Shown: positions 1 through 6,788 of the stretch, one piece after another
Layout: every line of letters starts with the position of its first letter
How positions within the stretch are numbered: position 1 is the stretch's first letter
Assembly: GCA_964385305.1 (NCBI GenBank)
Contig: CAYLOP010000092.1
Coordinates: 1 to 12,201, forward strand
DNA from: CAYLOP01 sp964385305
Lineage (GTDB): Bacteria > Chloroflexota > Anaerolineae > Anaerolineales > E44-bin32
Reading direction: 5' to 3'
Length of the DNA: 12,201 bases
The notes under the pieces: model-generated
The model's input: the letters and a program-made list of their open reading frames with translations, nothing else
Told to the model about the DNA's origin: nothing
The model's database searches: none
Translations under genes and position numbers: made by a program

Positions 1-54
1 AGGCTGCTCATCGCCATGCGGATCATCCTGCGATAAATCGTTCAAGCATCTCAT
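1..54 (-). CDS. N-terminal fragment of the gene after the spike gene (possibly gp25-like baseplate protein)
   Basis: The spike gene's TGA stop overlaps an ATG in the arrangement ATGA, with the new start codon at 54-52. From there the minus strand stays open to the window edge for 18 codons, reading MRCLNDLSQDDPHGDEQP. The overlap is what one expects of translationally coupled genes in a tail operon. In contractile injection systems the gene after the gp5-like spike is often a gp25/GPW-type baseplate wedge protein, so that is the first guess; nothing in 18 residues proves it. No strong ribosome binding site lies just upstream, which fits coupling rather than independent initiation. A second ATG four bases downstream closes after eight codons and was not chosen. 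Confidence 0.45.
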   Translation of the reverse strand, partial: MRCLNDLSQDDPHGDEQP

Positions 55-725
55 CCAATCTTCACACTGGGTGAAACCAGTGACGTCGTTGGCGGGGGGA
101 TAGGCGGCGCTGGCGGCGAGGGCGTTACGGGCACATCGCCTGCCAATTGGCCCGGGTGGATGTGAGAATCGTATAAGGCAACAAGCTGATTGAGATACGC
201 TAGCAACTTATCGCCGAGCACTGCCGGATGCTGGGCGTTCTCGATAAGCTCGATTGCCGGAGCATCGAGCACGATCTTGCCTGTGCTCTTGATCTTGATT
301 TGCCCTGGTTGTGACTCTATGGTGATTAGGTCGTTGCCATCCTCGTGGCCCAGCGCGGCCATATGATCCTCATCATCCAGCATGATGATCAACCCGCTCT
401 CGCTCCGGATGATCTTGATCTGCGGTGTGGATATTTCGCCACTAGTATGCTTCGGAACCTCGTTTAGGTTCCACCAAAAACCGCTCCATATAGGCCGGGA
501 AACATCTCCAGCCTCAAACTCGATCCACACACCCGCATCCGGCTGAGGGATCATATAGAACCCGCAGCTTACACCTGCAAACGGCACACAGGGCATCACC
601 CAACCCGTATCCACGTCTCCGAACAACTCGGGTACTCTGGCCCTGATGCGGCCCTGGTTCATGGGATCCTGATTGTCTATGACGATGCCTCGGTACTTAC
701 CAAAGGTTTTCTCGGGTCCTTTCAT
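51..725 (-). CDS. Contractile-tail baseplate spike protein, gp5/gpV (VgrG-like) OB-fold family
   Basis: This 224-residue protein is recognisable as the central spike/baseplate protein of contractile tails (phage gpV/gp5 or the Afp8-like spike of extracellular injection systems). Residues 9-86 look like the OB-fold: YRGIVIDNQDP, then GRIRARVPELFG, then PCVPFAG and PDAGVWIEFEAGD, ending at a WSGFWW patch. Residues about 105-175 are short alternating beta segments (DLITIES, QIKIKS, KIVLDAP), as in the trimeric beta-helix that follows the OB domain. The tail carries the HIHPG motif and a proline-rich stretch ending LVSPSVKIG, typical of this family. I chose the second of two adjacent ATGs because an AAGGAGG lies 6 nt before it (3 nt before the first, at 728). 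Longer starts up to 842 would add 39 residues unlike the family. The gene leads into an overlapping downstream reading frame. Whether the locus is a prophage or an injection system cannot be told from one gene. Confidence 0.85.
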   Translation of the reverse strand: MKGPEKTFGKYRGIVIDNQDPMNQGRIRARVPELFGDVDTGWVMPCVPFAGVSCGFYMIPQPDAGVWIEFEAGDVSRPIWSGFWWNLNEVPKHTSGEISTPQIKIIRSESGLIIMLDDEDHMAALGHEDGNDLITIESQPGQIKIKSTGKIVLDAPAIELIENAQHPAVLGDKLLAYLNQLVALYDSHIHPGQLAGDVPVTPSPPAPPIPPPTTSLVSPSVKIG

Positions 726-796
726 CATACGCCTCCTTGTTGGCTCAATTTGGCTGGTGTTTTTCCCGCAGGCTGTCGGAGGGATGCGAGCTTCAT
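725..796 (-). CDS. Possible 23-aa coupled reading frame upstream of the spike gene
   Basis: On the minus strand an ATG at 796-794 is preceded by GGGGAGG, with 8 nt between GGAGG and the start. It opens a frame reading MKLASLRQPAGKTPAKLSQQ and three more residues, then stops with TGA at 727-725. That stop overlaps the tandem ATGATG of the spike gene, the classic geometry for translational coupling. The frame is open only about 40 codons in all (a TGA lies near 845), so this could be a tiny leader gene, the decayed C-terminal end of a lost upstream tail gene, or chance. I recognise no family. Confidence 0.3.
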   Translation of the reverse strand: MKLASLRQPAGKTPAKLSQQGGV

Positions 797-1193
797 GCGC
801 CCTGCCTCCCCGTAGGCGTTGAAAAGCTGGAGATCCCTTCACGAGAGCAGCCGGCCAGTTTCCCCGGATCGATTATCGCACAATAAGTCAAGCTGCCCGA
901 CGAGGACATTGCGCAGCAGTCCAGAAGATAGACAGCCAGTCTTGTTTATAGGACTCCTTCTACGATTTGATCTGTTACGTCCTTCTCTGAAGGGCATGCA
1001 CGCCAGGATTTCTCACCCTTCGCTCGACGGCCTGCTTATGTCGTTGTTGTGGACCCGATGTTAATCATGATCATCTAATGTCACGAAGGCATTTTTCAGG
1101 TTGATCCATCGTTCTATTTTTCTACGATCCTGTCTTACTATCCTTCCATATAGTAAACTAGCTGCCTTGATATCTATTCCCGAAGGAGATCAT
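797..1193. other. Intergenic region between the tail locus and the MFS gene
   Basis: About 400 bp lie between the minus-strand tail genes and the plus-strand transporter, so both could be transcribed outward from here. I see no convincing gene; a plus-strand open stretch at 819-1064 starts with TTG, has no ribosome binding site and encodes a low-complexity Ser/Arg/Leu-rich peptide. The only clear element is the 22-bp dyad near the right end, listed separately. No tail gene is visible upstream of the spike gene, so the tail operon seems either to start here or to have been cut here. Confidence 0.5.
1135..1156. promoter_or_regulatory. 22-bp dyad in the MFS gene leader (candidate operator)
   Basis: TTACTAT at 1135-1141 and ATAGTAA at 1150-1156 form a perfect 7-bp inverted repeat with an 8-nt centre, 37 nt before the chosen GTG. 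A weak promoter-like pair precedes it: TTGATC at 1101-1106, then 16 nt, then TACGAT at 1123-1128. This would put the transcription start at or inside the dyad. The size and symmetry fit a dimeric repressor site, for example of the TetR type often linked to efflux genes, but no such regulator is in the window. Confidence 0.4.
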
Positions 1194-2384
1194 GTGAGAA
1201 GCGAAGAGAAGAAGATTTTAGGTCTGACGATCGGCGGCCATAGCCTGGTGCACCTATTCGAAGGAGTATTACCGCCTTTAATCCCGTTGCTCATCGGTGA
1301 GTTTCATACTGATTATTTCCATCTGGCATGGATTGTCACCGCCTTCTCATATGCCTTTGGACTGGGAGCGCTGCCGGCCGGCATCTTGACCGACAGGGTG
1401 GGCCCACGACGATTAATAACCCTGTATTTATTCGGGGCTGGTCTGTTGTGTTTGGGCATATGGCCGGTCAAATCATTGTGGGGCTACGGCATCATGATGG
1501 GACTGATCGGCCTGTTTTGCAGCACTTATCATCCGTCCGCGAATGCGCTGCTGTCGCTGTCCATGACGCAGCGTGGAACCGCCTTCGGAATCCACGGCAT
1601 TGCCGGCAGCCTGGGCGTGGCGAGCGTCCCCCTCTTGTCCGCCGGAATCGGTGCGGCGTTCGGCTGGCGATCGCCATATATCCTGTTCGGGCTTGTGGGC
1701 ATCGGCCTGGGCTGCTTTTCGATAGCCATCGGCCGGCATCTCAGCGTGTTCGAACGCAAGAAGGAGGCTGAAACCACAAACCCGTCCGAGAGCGCCTCGC
1801 CTGTGTTGCATATCGTGTTGTTCTTCTTGTCGGCCGCAACGCTTGGTATTACCTACAGGGGGATCATGACCTTCTTGCCCAGCTATATGGGCGAACAGGT
1901 ACTCCTGGACTTCTTGCACCTGGATTCGGTGACTCTGGGTGGGGCTATGGCGACCCTCGCGTTGCTTTTCGGCGCCTTAGGTCAATATTGGGCGGGACGG
2001 CTGGTGGACCGCTTCAGCGCCGAAAAATTCTATCTGCTCGCCATCACGGCTGCGATGTTTTTTGCTCTAGCCATGGCCTGGAGCAGCGGCTTGATCCTGG
2101 TCGCCGCGGCTGTGGGCTACGCCCTGTCTTATTTCTCAACCCAACCCATTCAAAACTTCATCATTTCGAAATACTTGCCTGCACACAGGCAAGGTTTGGG
2201 GTATGGGATTCACTTCGCCCTGATTTTCGGCGTCGGTTCGACGGCGGCACCGGTCGCCGGCTACCTGGCGGATCATTTCGGTCTCCAATCCGTGTTTATC
2301 GCCATGGGGCTTTGCTACGGCGTCGCGGTTCTCCTTTCAGGCTCGCTCGTGCTGAAGGTGAATCGATCGGTCAGCGCGTCCTGA
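1194..2384 (+). CDS. MFS transporter, Fsr (fosmidomycin resistance)-like
   Basis: This 396-residue integral membrane protein has about twelve hydrophobic segments and is of normal MFS length. The loop between TM2 and TM3 has the MFS signature GILTDRVGPRR (residues 63-73), echoed in the second half by GRLVDRF. The N-terminal HSLVHLFEGVLPPLIPLL and the STYHPSANALLS around TM4 (YHP at 112-114) resemble the Fsr group, where a histidine-proline appears at this place. A drug or metabolite export role is therefore plausible, but the substrate is unknown. I chose GTG at 1194 because AAGGAG at 1183-1188 sits 5 nt upstream; the earlier TTG at 1101 would add 31 residues with no ribosome binding site. 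The gene stands alone, with nearly 400 bp before it and about 600 bp after it. I saw no terminator downstream. Confidence 0.88.
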   Translation: MRSEEKKILGLTIGGHSLVHLFEGVLPPLIPLLIGEFHTDYFHLAWIVTAFSYAFGLGALPAGILTDRVGPRRLITLYLFGAGLLCLGIWPVKSLWGYGIMMGLIGLFCSTYHPSANALLSLSMTQRGTAFGIHGIAGSLGVASVPLLSAGIGAAFGWRSPYILFGLVGIGLGCFSIAIGRHLSVFERKKEAETTNPSESASPVLHIVLFFLSAATLGITYRGIMTFLPSYMGEQVLLDFLHLDSVTLGGAMATLALLFGALGQYWAGRLVDRFSAEKFYLLAITAAMFFALAMAWSSGLILVAAAVGYALSYFSTQPIQNFIISKYLPAHRQGLGYGIHFALIFGVGSTAAPVAGYLADHFGLQSVFIAMGLCYGVAVLLSGSLVLKVNRSVSAS

Positions 2385-3000
2385 TCCTGTTTCCTGCGGC
2401 CAAGATCACAAGCAACGCCCAAAATGACCCAGTGTGTCAGGATTTCTCTTCCATGATCAGCCTGTTGTCGATCGGGAGGACAGGGGCAGGACCATGTACC
2501 ACTTCACTCTTCATGCCGAGATGAACAAGGGCGCTGGCACAAAGAAGAGGTAAAGCATGAAGCCAATGATGGGCAAATAACATTTCCTGTTTGCATATGG
2601 CTGTTCACACGCATTCTGCGATTTCTCGTAGGCCTTCTCACCGCCATGTTCAATGGATGTAGAATTGCCGCCTCCATTCCAGGCTCGGTAGTCCTTCCCA
2701 CATTTGACATCGTCTTAAAAATTATGCTACATTCAGCATACGTGTGGTTACGGTTTGAGGGGGCAAACAGCGACCACCGCATAGTGCAGACCAGGGGGTT
2801 CGCGCGATCTGGCTACACACCACTCCAAATGCCCGCCTGAGACCCGCTCGAACCCACGTATCTTGACGCTGGTAAATCCTTGGGGGCCTACACGGGTTGT
2901 CTCTCGTCGCATCGGTCGATTCTGGTAGATAGCCTGACAATGGGCGCATAGAAAGTGGTCGAACGCTTGTCCGTCCGCCACCTTCAAACGTGAGGGGATC
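2385..3000. other. Gene-poor region before the Tad operon
   Basis: Roughly 600 bp without a gene I can defend. It holds a candidate promoter with a dyad (listed separately) and several open stretches. One plus-strand frame is open from 2457 to 2840 (128 codons) but has no ATG, GTG or TTG before 2646. A minus-strand frame at 2748-3002 encodes 84 residues with one CxxC and overlaps the cpaB start by two bases. Both look like decayed sequence or chance. No terminator hairpin for the transporter gene was found. Confidence 0.5.
2704..2740 (+). promoter_or_regulatory. Candidate promoter with overlapping dyad upstream of the Tad operon
   Basis: A perfect -35 hexamer TTGACA at 2704-2709 is followed after 18 nt by TACATT at 2728-2733, four of six matches to the -10 consensus. 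A perfect 6-bp inverted repeat, TATGCT (2723-2728) and AGCATA (2735-2740) with a 6-nt centre, covers the -10 and the likely start region, where a repressor could block the polymerase. If used, it would give a leader of about 260 nt before cpaB. Long leaders can carry regulation, but I recognise no riboswitch here. Confidence 0.4.
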
Positions 3001-3672
3001 ATGGACCGACCTCAGTCATCACCTCCAGAAACCACACCCAATTGGGCGGCCGGCACCCGCCGGCGCGTCCCCTTCTACCTGCTGGCCGCGATCCTGCTGG
3101 CCGTGCTGGCAGGTTCGCTGACCTATGTCTACCTGGACCGCCTGCGTGCAGAGACACTACCGAGCGAGAGCGCCCTAGTGGCGAGCCGCGACATCCGGGC
3201 GGGGGAGATGCTTGACGAATCGATGGTGGCGGTGCGGGCGGTGCCGCAGGCGATCCTGCCCGCTGGACACCTGACTGAACTCCCGCAGGCGCTGGGGCGT
3301 GTGGCGCTCTTCCCCATCGCAGCGAAGGAGGTGCTGCTGCCGAAGCATTTCGCCGGCGGTCCGGGCTCGGGGCTTTCCGCCCGGCTGCCGGATGGCCGCT
3401 GGGCGATGGTACTCCCTTCGGGTTGGCTGGCCAGCCCCGTGCCGGAGTTGACCTCCGGCGACCGGCTCGACCTGGTTGCCTATCAGGCCGGCCAGCCGGT
3501 CGAGGAGGCTGGCGTGATCGTGACGGCTGTACAAGTACTGGAATTCTCAGGTGCAACGGCGGACGCGGATACACTCACGTTGGCCGTATCGCTCGAGGAG
3601 GCCGTCGCCATTCTGTACGCGCGAAGTAACGGCTTTGCGCTGCTCGCCCTGCTGCGCCCGGAGGGCGGGTAG
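3001..3672 (+). CDS. cpaB: Flp pilus assembly protein CpaB/RcpC (SAF domain)
   Basis: First gene of the Tad pilus operon. The 223-residue product starts with a short Pro-rich cytosolic segment and RRR (20-22), then one membrane anchor (about 23-45). An SAF domain follows at about 58-116, with the typical openings ALVASRDIRAGEML and later PIAAKEVLLPKHF. The rest (about 120-223) is the beta-rich RcpC/CpaB C-terminal region facing the outside. In Gram-negatives this protein works with the secretin; no secretin gene is seen here, as expected for an organism with a different envelope. GAGGGG sits 3 nt before the ATG. The next gene begins 3 nt after the stop. It is short but within the family's range. 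Confidence 0.87.
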   Translation: MDRPQSSPPETTPNWAAGTRRRVPFYLLAAILLAVLAGSLTYVYLDRLRAETLPSESALVASRDIRAGEMLDESMVAVRAVPQAILPAGHLTELPQALGRVALFPIAAKEVLLPKHFAGGPGSGLSARLPDGRWAMVLPSGWLASPVPELTSGDRLDLVAYQAGQPVEEAGVIVTAVQVLEFSGATADADTLTLAVSLEEAVAILYARSNGFALLALLRPEGG

Positions 3673-3675
3673 ACG

Positions 3676-4455
3676 GTGACCATGATAAGTGTCTTTTCCG
3701 TTAAAGGCGGCGCAGGCGCCTCGCTCCTGGCGACCAACCTGGGCGTGTGCTTGGCGGGGAACACCGAGTGCGTCCTGGTGGACCTGCATCACGGCGCAGG
3801 CTATGATGACCTGCTACTCGAACTGTCGCCGGAGCGCTCTTGGGCCGACCTGCTCCACGTTGCAGAGGAGCTCACCCCTCGCCATCTCGAACTAACCCTC
3901 GCCGTGCACAAGACTGGGCTGAAGCTGCTCGGCGCGCCCGAACGCATGCTCGACGCGCCAGACCAAGAGCGCACGCTCACACTGTTACGTGTATTGGGCG
4001 CGCGTTTCCCTTGGTTGATCCTCGACCTGCCGGCCGGATTGGATGGGATCTCCCGGGCTGCCGTACATTTGAGCGACGTTGTCCTGCTCGTGTCGACGGC
4101 TGATCCACCCGCCCTGCGAGCCGCACGACGGACCCTTGCGACACTTACGGAGGAAGTGCGTGAGAGGACCGGCCTGGTCCTCAACCAGATCACGCGCCGC
4201 CATCCGGCTGCTCCGCAAGAGGTCGCAGCCTCGCTTGGCGTGAAGCTGCTCGCCACACTGCCACCCGACCCGCGGGCTGTGGGTTACCAGGTGAATTTTG
4301 GGCGCCCGTGCGCCCTCGACCAGCGCAGCGCGTTGGGACGCGCCGTCGCGGCTCTAGCACGGCGCCTTAAAGCCGTGGCCGCGCAGCAAGATCGCCGCGC
4401 CAGCTCAACCTCCAACGCATCAAGGCGGGGGAACGTGAAGGATGCCATTGCATGA
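3676..4455 (+). CDS. tadZ: TadZ/CpaE-like ParA/MinD ATPase of the Tad pilus
   Basis: A 259-residue ParA/MinD-superfamily protein that should localise the pilus machine. It opens almost at once with the deviant Walker A loop KGGAGAS (10-16). The signature lysine is present, but the usual second lysine is replaced by Ala, as is common in TadZ/CpaE. VLVDLHHGAG with Asp36 lies at the switch region and WLILDLPAG with Asp117 is the Walker B strand. Many CpaE proteins carry an N-terminal receiver-like domain; none is present here. The start is uncertain between GTG 3676 and ATG 3682. I kept the GTG because the upstream GAGGG is closer to it, though neither has ideal spacing. The last 20 residues are Ser/Arg-rich and look disordered. 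Its TGA overlaps the next ATG by 4 bp, so translation of tadA is probably coupled. Confidence 0.87.
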   Translation: MTMISVFSVKGGAGASLLATNLGVCLAGNTECVLVDLHHGAGYDDLLLELSPERSWADLLHVAEELTPRHLELTLAVHKTGLKLLGAPERMLDAPDQERTLTLLRVLGARFPWLILDLPAGLDGISRAAVHLSDVVLLVSTADPPALRAARRTLATLTEEVRERTGLVLNQITRRHPAAPQEVAASLGVKLLATLPPDPRAVGYQVNFGRPCALDQRSALGRAVAALARRLKAVAAQQDRRASSTSNASRRGNVKDAIA

Positions 4456-5648
4456 ACGATGAGGCGAAAGCACCCGACCACGAAATGATTGAACTAGAAG
4501 ACCAGTTGCACCGCCGTCTTTCGCGGGAGCTCGAGGCGGAGATGGAAGCGAGTTCATTGGAGGGTGTGCCGAACCGCGAGATCCTATCCCGACGTGCCGG
4601 GCGCTTGATCCGCGAGGAGCCGCTCATCCTAACCGAAGCGCAGCAGGCGACCCTGATCCGCAAAGTTGTCGATCGTATCGCCGGGCTAGGCCCGCTCGAA
4701 CCGCTGTTGGAAGACCCAACGATCACAGAGATCATGGTCAACGATCCCCAAAATGTATTCATCGAGCGCGAAGGGCGCATCGAGCAGGTCGATGTCCACT
4801 TCCGGAGCGAGGCCGACTTGCGCCACGTCATCGACCGCATCGTCGCGCCGATCGGGCGGCGCATCGACGAAAGCAGCCCCCTGGTAGACGCCCGCCTGCC
4901 GGACGGCTCACGTGTGAACGCCATTATCCCGCCGTTGGCGATCGGGGGACCGGCGCTGACGATCCGCAAATTCTCGCGTGAACCCTTCACGCTCGAGCAT
5001 CTGGTAAGCCTGGGGACGATCGACACGGAGATGGCTGCTTTTCTGGAGGACTGCATCCACCGCCGTGTGAGCCTGATCATCTCAGGCGGGACTGGCTCGG
5101 GTAAAACCTCTACGTTGAACGCACTGGGCTTGTGCATCCCGCACGGAGAGCGCCTGATCACGATCGAGGACGCCGCCGAGTTGCAGCTCCGGCACCCGCA
5201 TCTTGTCTCGCTTGAATCGCGCCCCCCCAATATCGAAGGTGTGGGCGAGATCCCCATCCGCACGCTCGTGCGCAACGCGCTGCGCATGCGGCCAGACCGG
5301 ATCATCGTCGGCGAGGTGCGTGGCGGGGAGGCCTTCGATATGCTGCAAGCCATGAACACCGGGCACCGCGGCTCGCTCACAACCCTGCATGCCAACTCGC
5401 CTGACGACGCGATGGTGCGCCTGGAATCGATGGTCCTGATGGCGGGCTTCGACATGCCCGTCTCCGCCATCCGGCGTATGATTGCCGGCGCGATCGAGAT
5501 TGTCGTCCAGCAGGACCGCCTGTCCGACGGGCGCAGAGTCATCACGGCGATCGCGGCGCTGGATGCCGCCGCCGGGGAGGCGCTGAAATTATCGCCGATC
5601 TTCATCTACGACCACGACGCGAACACACATCGTCGGCTGGTTGGGTGA
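4452..5648 (+). CDS. tadA: Flp pilus assembly ATPase TadA/CpaF (type II/IV secretion ATPase)
   Basis: The motor ATPase of the pilus, cytosolic and hexameric in the family. The 398-residue protein has a charged helical N-terminus (1-60), an N-terminal domain with the GLGPLEPLLEDPTITEIMVN signature near residue 80, and the RecA-like core. The Walker A loop is GGTGSGKT (212-219, Lys218). An acidic box follows at ITIEDAAELQL. RIIVGEVRGGEA (283-294, Glu288) is the atypical Walker B, and HRGSLTTLHANS (305-316) is the histidine box. All catalytic motifs are intact and the length is slightly short for CpaF, which often has a longer N-terminus. ATG was chosen for the 4-bp overlap with tadZ. The adjacent tadB/tadC-type genes confirm the assignment. 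Confidence 0.95.
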   Translation: MNDEAKAPDHEMIELEDQLHRRLSRELEAEMEASSLEGVPNREILSRRAGRLIREEPLILTEAQQATLIRKVVDRIAGLGPLEPLLEDPTITEIMVNDPQNVFIEREGRIEQVDVHFRSEADLRHVIDRIVAPIGRRIDESSPLVDARLPDGSRVNAIIPPLAIGGPALTIRKFSREPFTLEHLVSLGTIDTEMAAFLEDCIHRRVSLIISGGTGSGKTSTLNALGLCIPHGERLITIEDAAELQLRHPHLVSLESRPPNIEGVGEIPIRTLVRNALRMRPDRIIVGEVRGGEAFDMLQAMNTGHRGSLTTLHANSPDDAMVRLESMVLMAGFDMPVSAIRRMIAGAIEIVVQQDRLSDGRRVITAIAALDAAAGEALKLSPIFIYDHDANTHRRLVG

Positions 5649-5691
5649 GAGGGTTGAGAAGGGAAAGTGCCGCGGCCTGCGGCACACACGA

Positions 5692-6780
5692 ATGGTGGTA
5701 CGCGTGCTGAGGCGTTTTTTCGGAGTTCGCACATTTATAGGGAGCACCCTCATAGCGCTTGTCGCCCTGGGCGCGTGGCTGGCACGCGTGCGCTTGCACG
5801 CCCTGGTACGATCTCATCCGGCCATGCTTCCGGCAAGCGCTACCGCTGGCGTGGCTTTGCTCCTTTCGTTGAGCGGAATTCTCTCCCTTGAGAGCGCCGC
5901 GCTACGCAGCACTTGGGTTAGTCGCACAACCCGCAAAACCGGTCTGGAGAGGCTCGTTCCGCCGCCGCTCTGGCTGCGCATCGTCCGGCGTTTCCCCGAC
6001 CCGCTCGAGTGGCTGACGGGTCCGATCCTGCGGGCGCGTATGGGCGTAATCCTTGCGGAGGAGTGGGCGGACGCCGGCATGGGAGGCAAGGCTTCGCGCT
6101 ACTTGCTCCTGATGGGTCTGGCTGCGGTCGGCGGATGGCTGCTCGGAAGCCGGATGGGTGGGTCGGTGCTCGGTGGGGCGTTGGCCTGCCTCGGACCAGG
6201 GTTGCCGAGGACGCTTGTGCGCAGGAGGGCTGAGGCGCATCGCCGGTTGTTTGGAGAGCAGTTGCCGCAAGCGCTTGACGCCGTGGCGGCGGGATTGGCA
6301 GCGGGACTATCGTTCCAGCAGGCGGTGGATTATGCGCTGGGGGAGTTGCCCGAACCTGTTGTGACCGTGTTCGCCCACCTCAGCCGGCGTATGCTGCTGG
6401 GACGCCCTGTCGAGGAGGCTTTGGGGAGCCTGCTCGAGGAGCAGCCCGATGAATCGCTGGCGCTGGTGGTGGATGGCGTTGCGTTGCAGCGCAAATTTGG
6501 CGGGGATATGGTGCGCATGCTCGACGAGACCGCAGACCTGCTGAGGCAACGCATCGAACTCGAGCGTGAGGTGCACGCCGTCACGACGCAAGGGCGTTTC
6601 TCCGGCATGATCATCGCGGCCTTGCTGCCAGTTTCGGCGGGGATCTTGTTGGCTTTCAACCCCCAGTACATCGATGTCCTATTTAATACATTGATCGGGC
6701 AGATCTTGCTGGTGTTCGCCTTGCTACTGCAATTGGCTGGGTGGGTAATCATCTCCCGCCTGGTTCGGATTCAGATGTAG
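5692..6780 (+). CDS. tadB: Flp pilus platform protein TadB (T2SSF domain)
   Basis: An inner-membrane platform protein that should couple TadA motion to pilin insertion. N-terminal hydrophobic segments cover roughly residues 10-70, a further membrane pair lies near 135-175, and a type II secretion F domain covers about 183-315 (EQLPQALDAVAAGLAAGLSF; then QRKFGGDMVRMLDETADLLR). Two more membrane segments end the protein. About 362 residues from this start, slightly longer than many TadB proteins because of the N-terminal helices. The start is not secure: ATG 5692 has no clear ribosome binding site, and a TTG at 5641 overlapping the tadA stop by 8 bp would add 17 basic residues. I prefer the ATG. 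The next gene starts 8 nt after the stop. Confidence 0.9.
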   Translation: MVVRVLRRFFGVRTFIGSTLIALVALGAWLARVRLHALVRSHPAMLPASATAGVALLLSLSGILSLESAALRSTWVSRTTRKTGLERLVPPPLWLRIVRRFPDPLEWLTGPILRARMGVILAEEWADAGMGGKASRYLLLMGLAAVGGWLLGSRMGGSVLGGALACLGPGLPRTLVRRRAEAHRRLFGEQLPQALDAVAAGLAAGLSFQQAVDYALGELPEPVVTVFAHLSRRMLLGRPVEEALGSLLEEQPDESLALVVDGVALQRKFGGDMVRMLDETADLLRQRIELEREVHAVTTQGRFSGMIIAALLPVSAGILLAFNPQYIDVLFNTLIGQILLVFALLLQLAGWVIISRLVRIQM

Positions 6781-6788
6781 GGGACTCG

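Noticed and set aside
819..1064. Plus-strand 81-codon open frame between the spike and transporter genes
   Set aside because: Begins with TTG without a ribosome binding site, partly overlaps the upstream region of the spike gene, and its Ser/Arg/Leu-rich product resembles no protein I know.
2504..2782. Minus-strand 92-codon open frame
   Set aside because: It is antisense to the other long open frame in the same low-stop region, has no recognisable motif and no clear ribosome binding site.
2740..3000. Possible GEMM-type cyclic di-GMP riboswitch before cpaB (GGCAAAC seen at 2762-2768)
   Set aside because: Only a short string matches; the second conserved block and a supporting helix arrangement could not be found by eye.
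4367..5605. Minus-strand 412-codon open frame opposite tadA
   Set aside because: Shadow of tadA: Ser/Arg-rich, and the plus strand shows intact Walker A, Walker B and His-box motifs.
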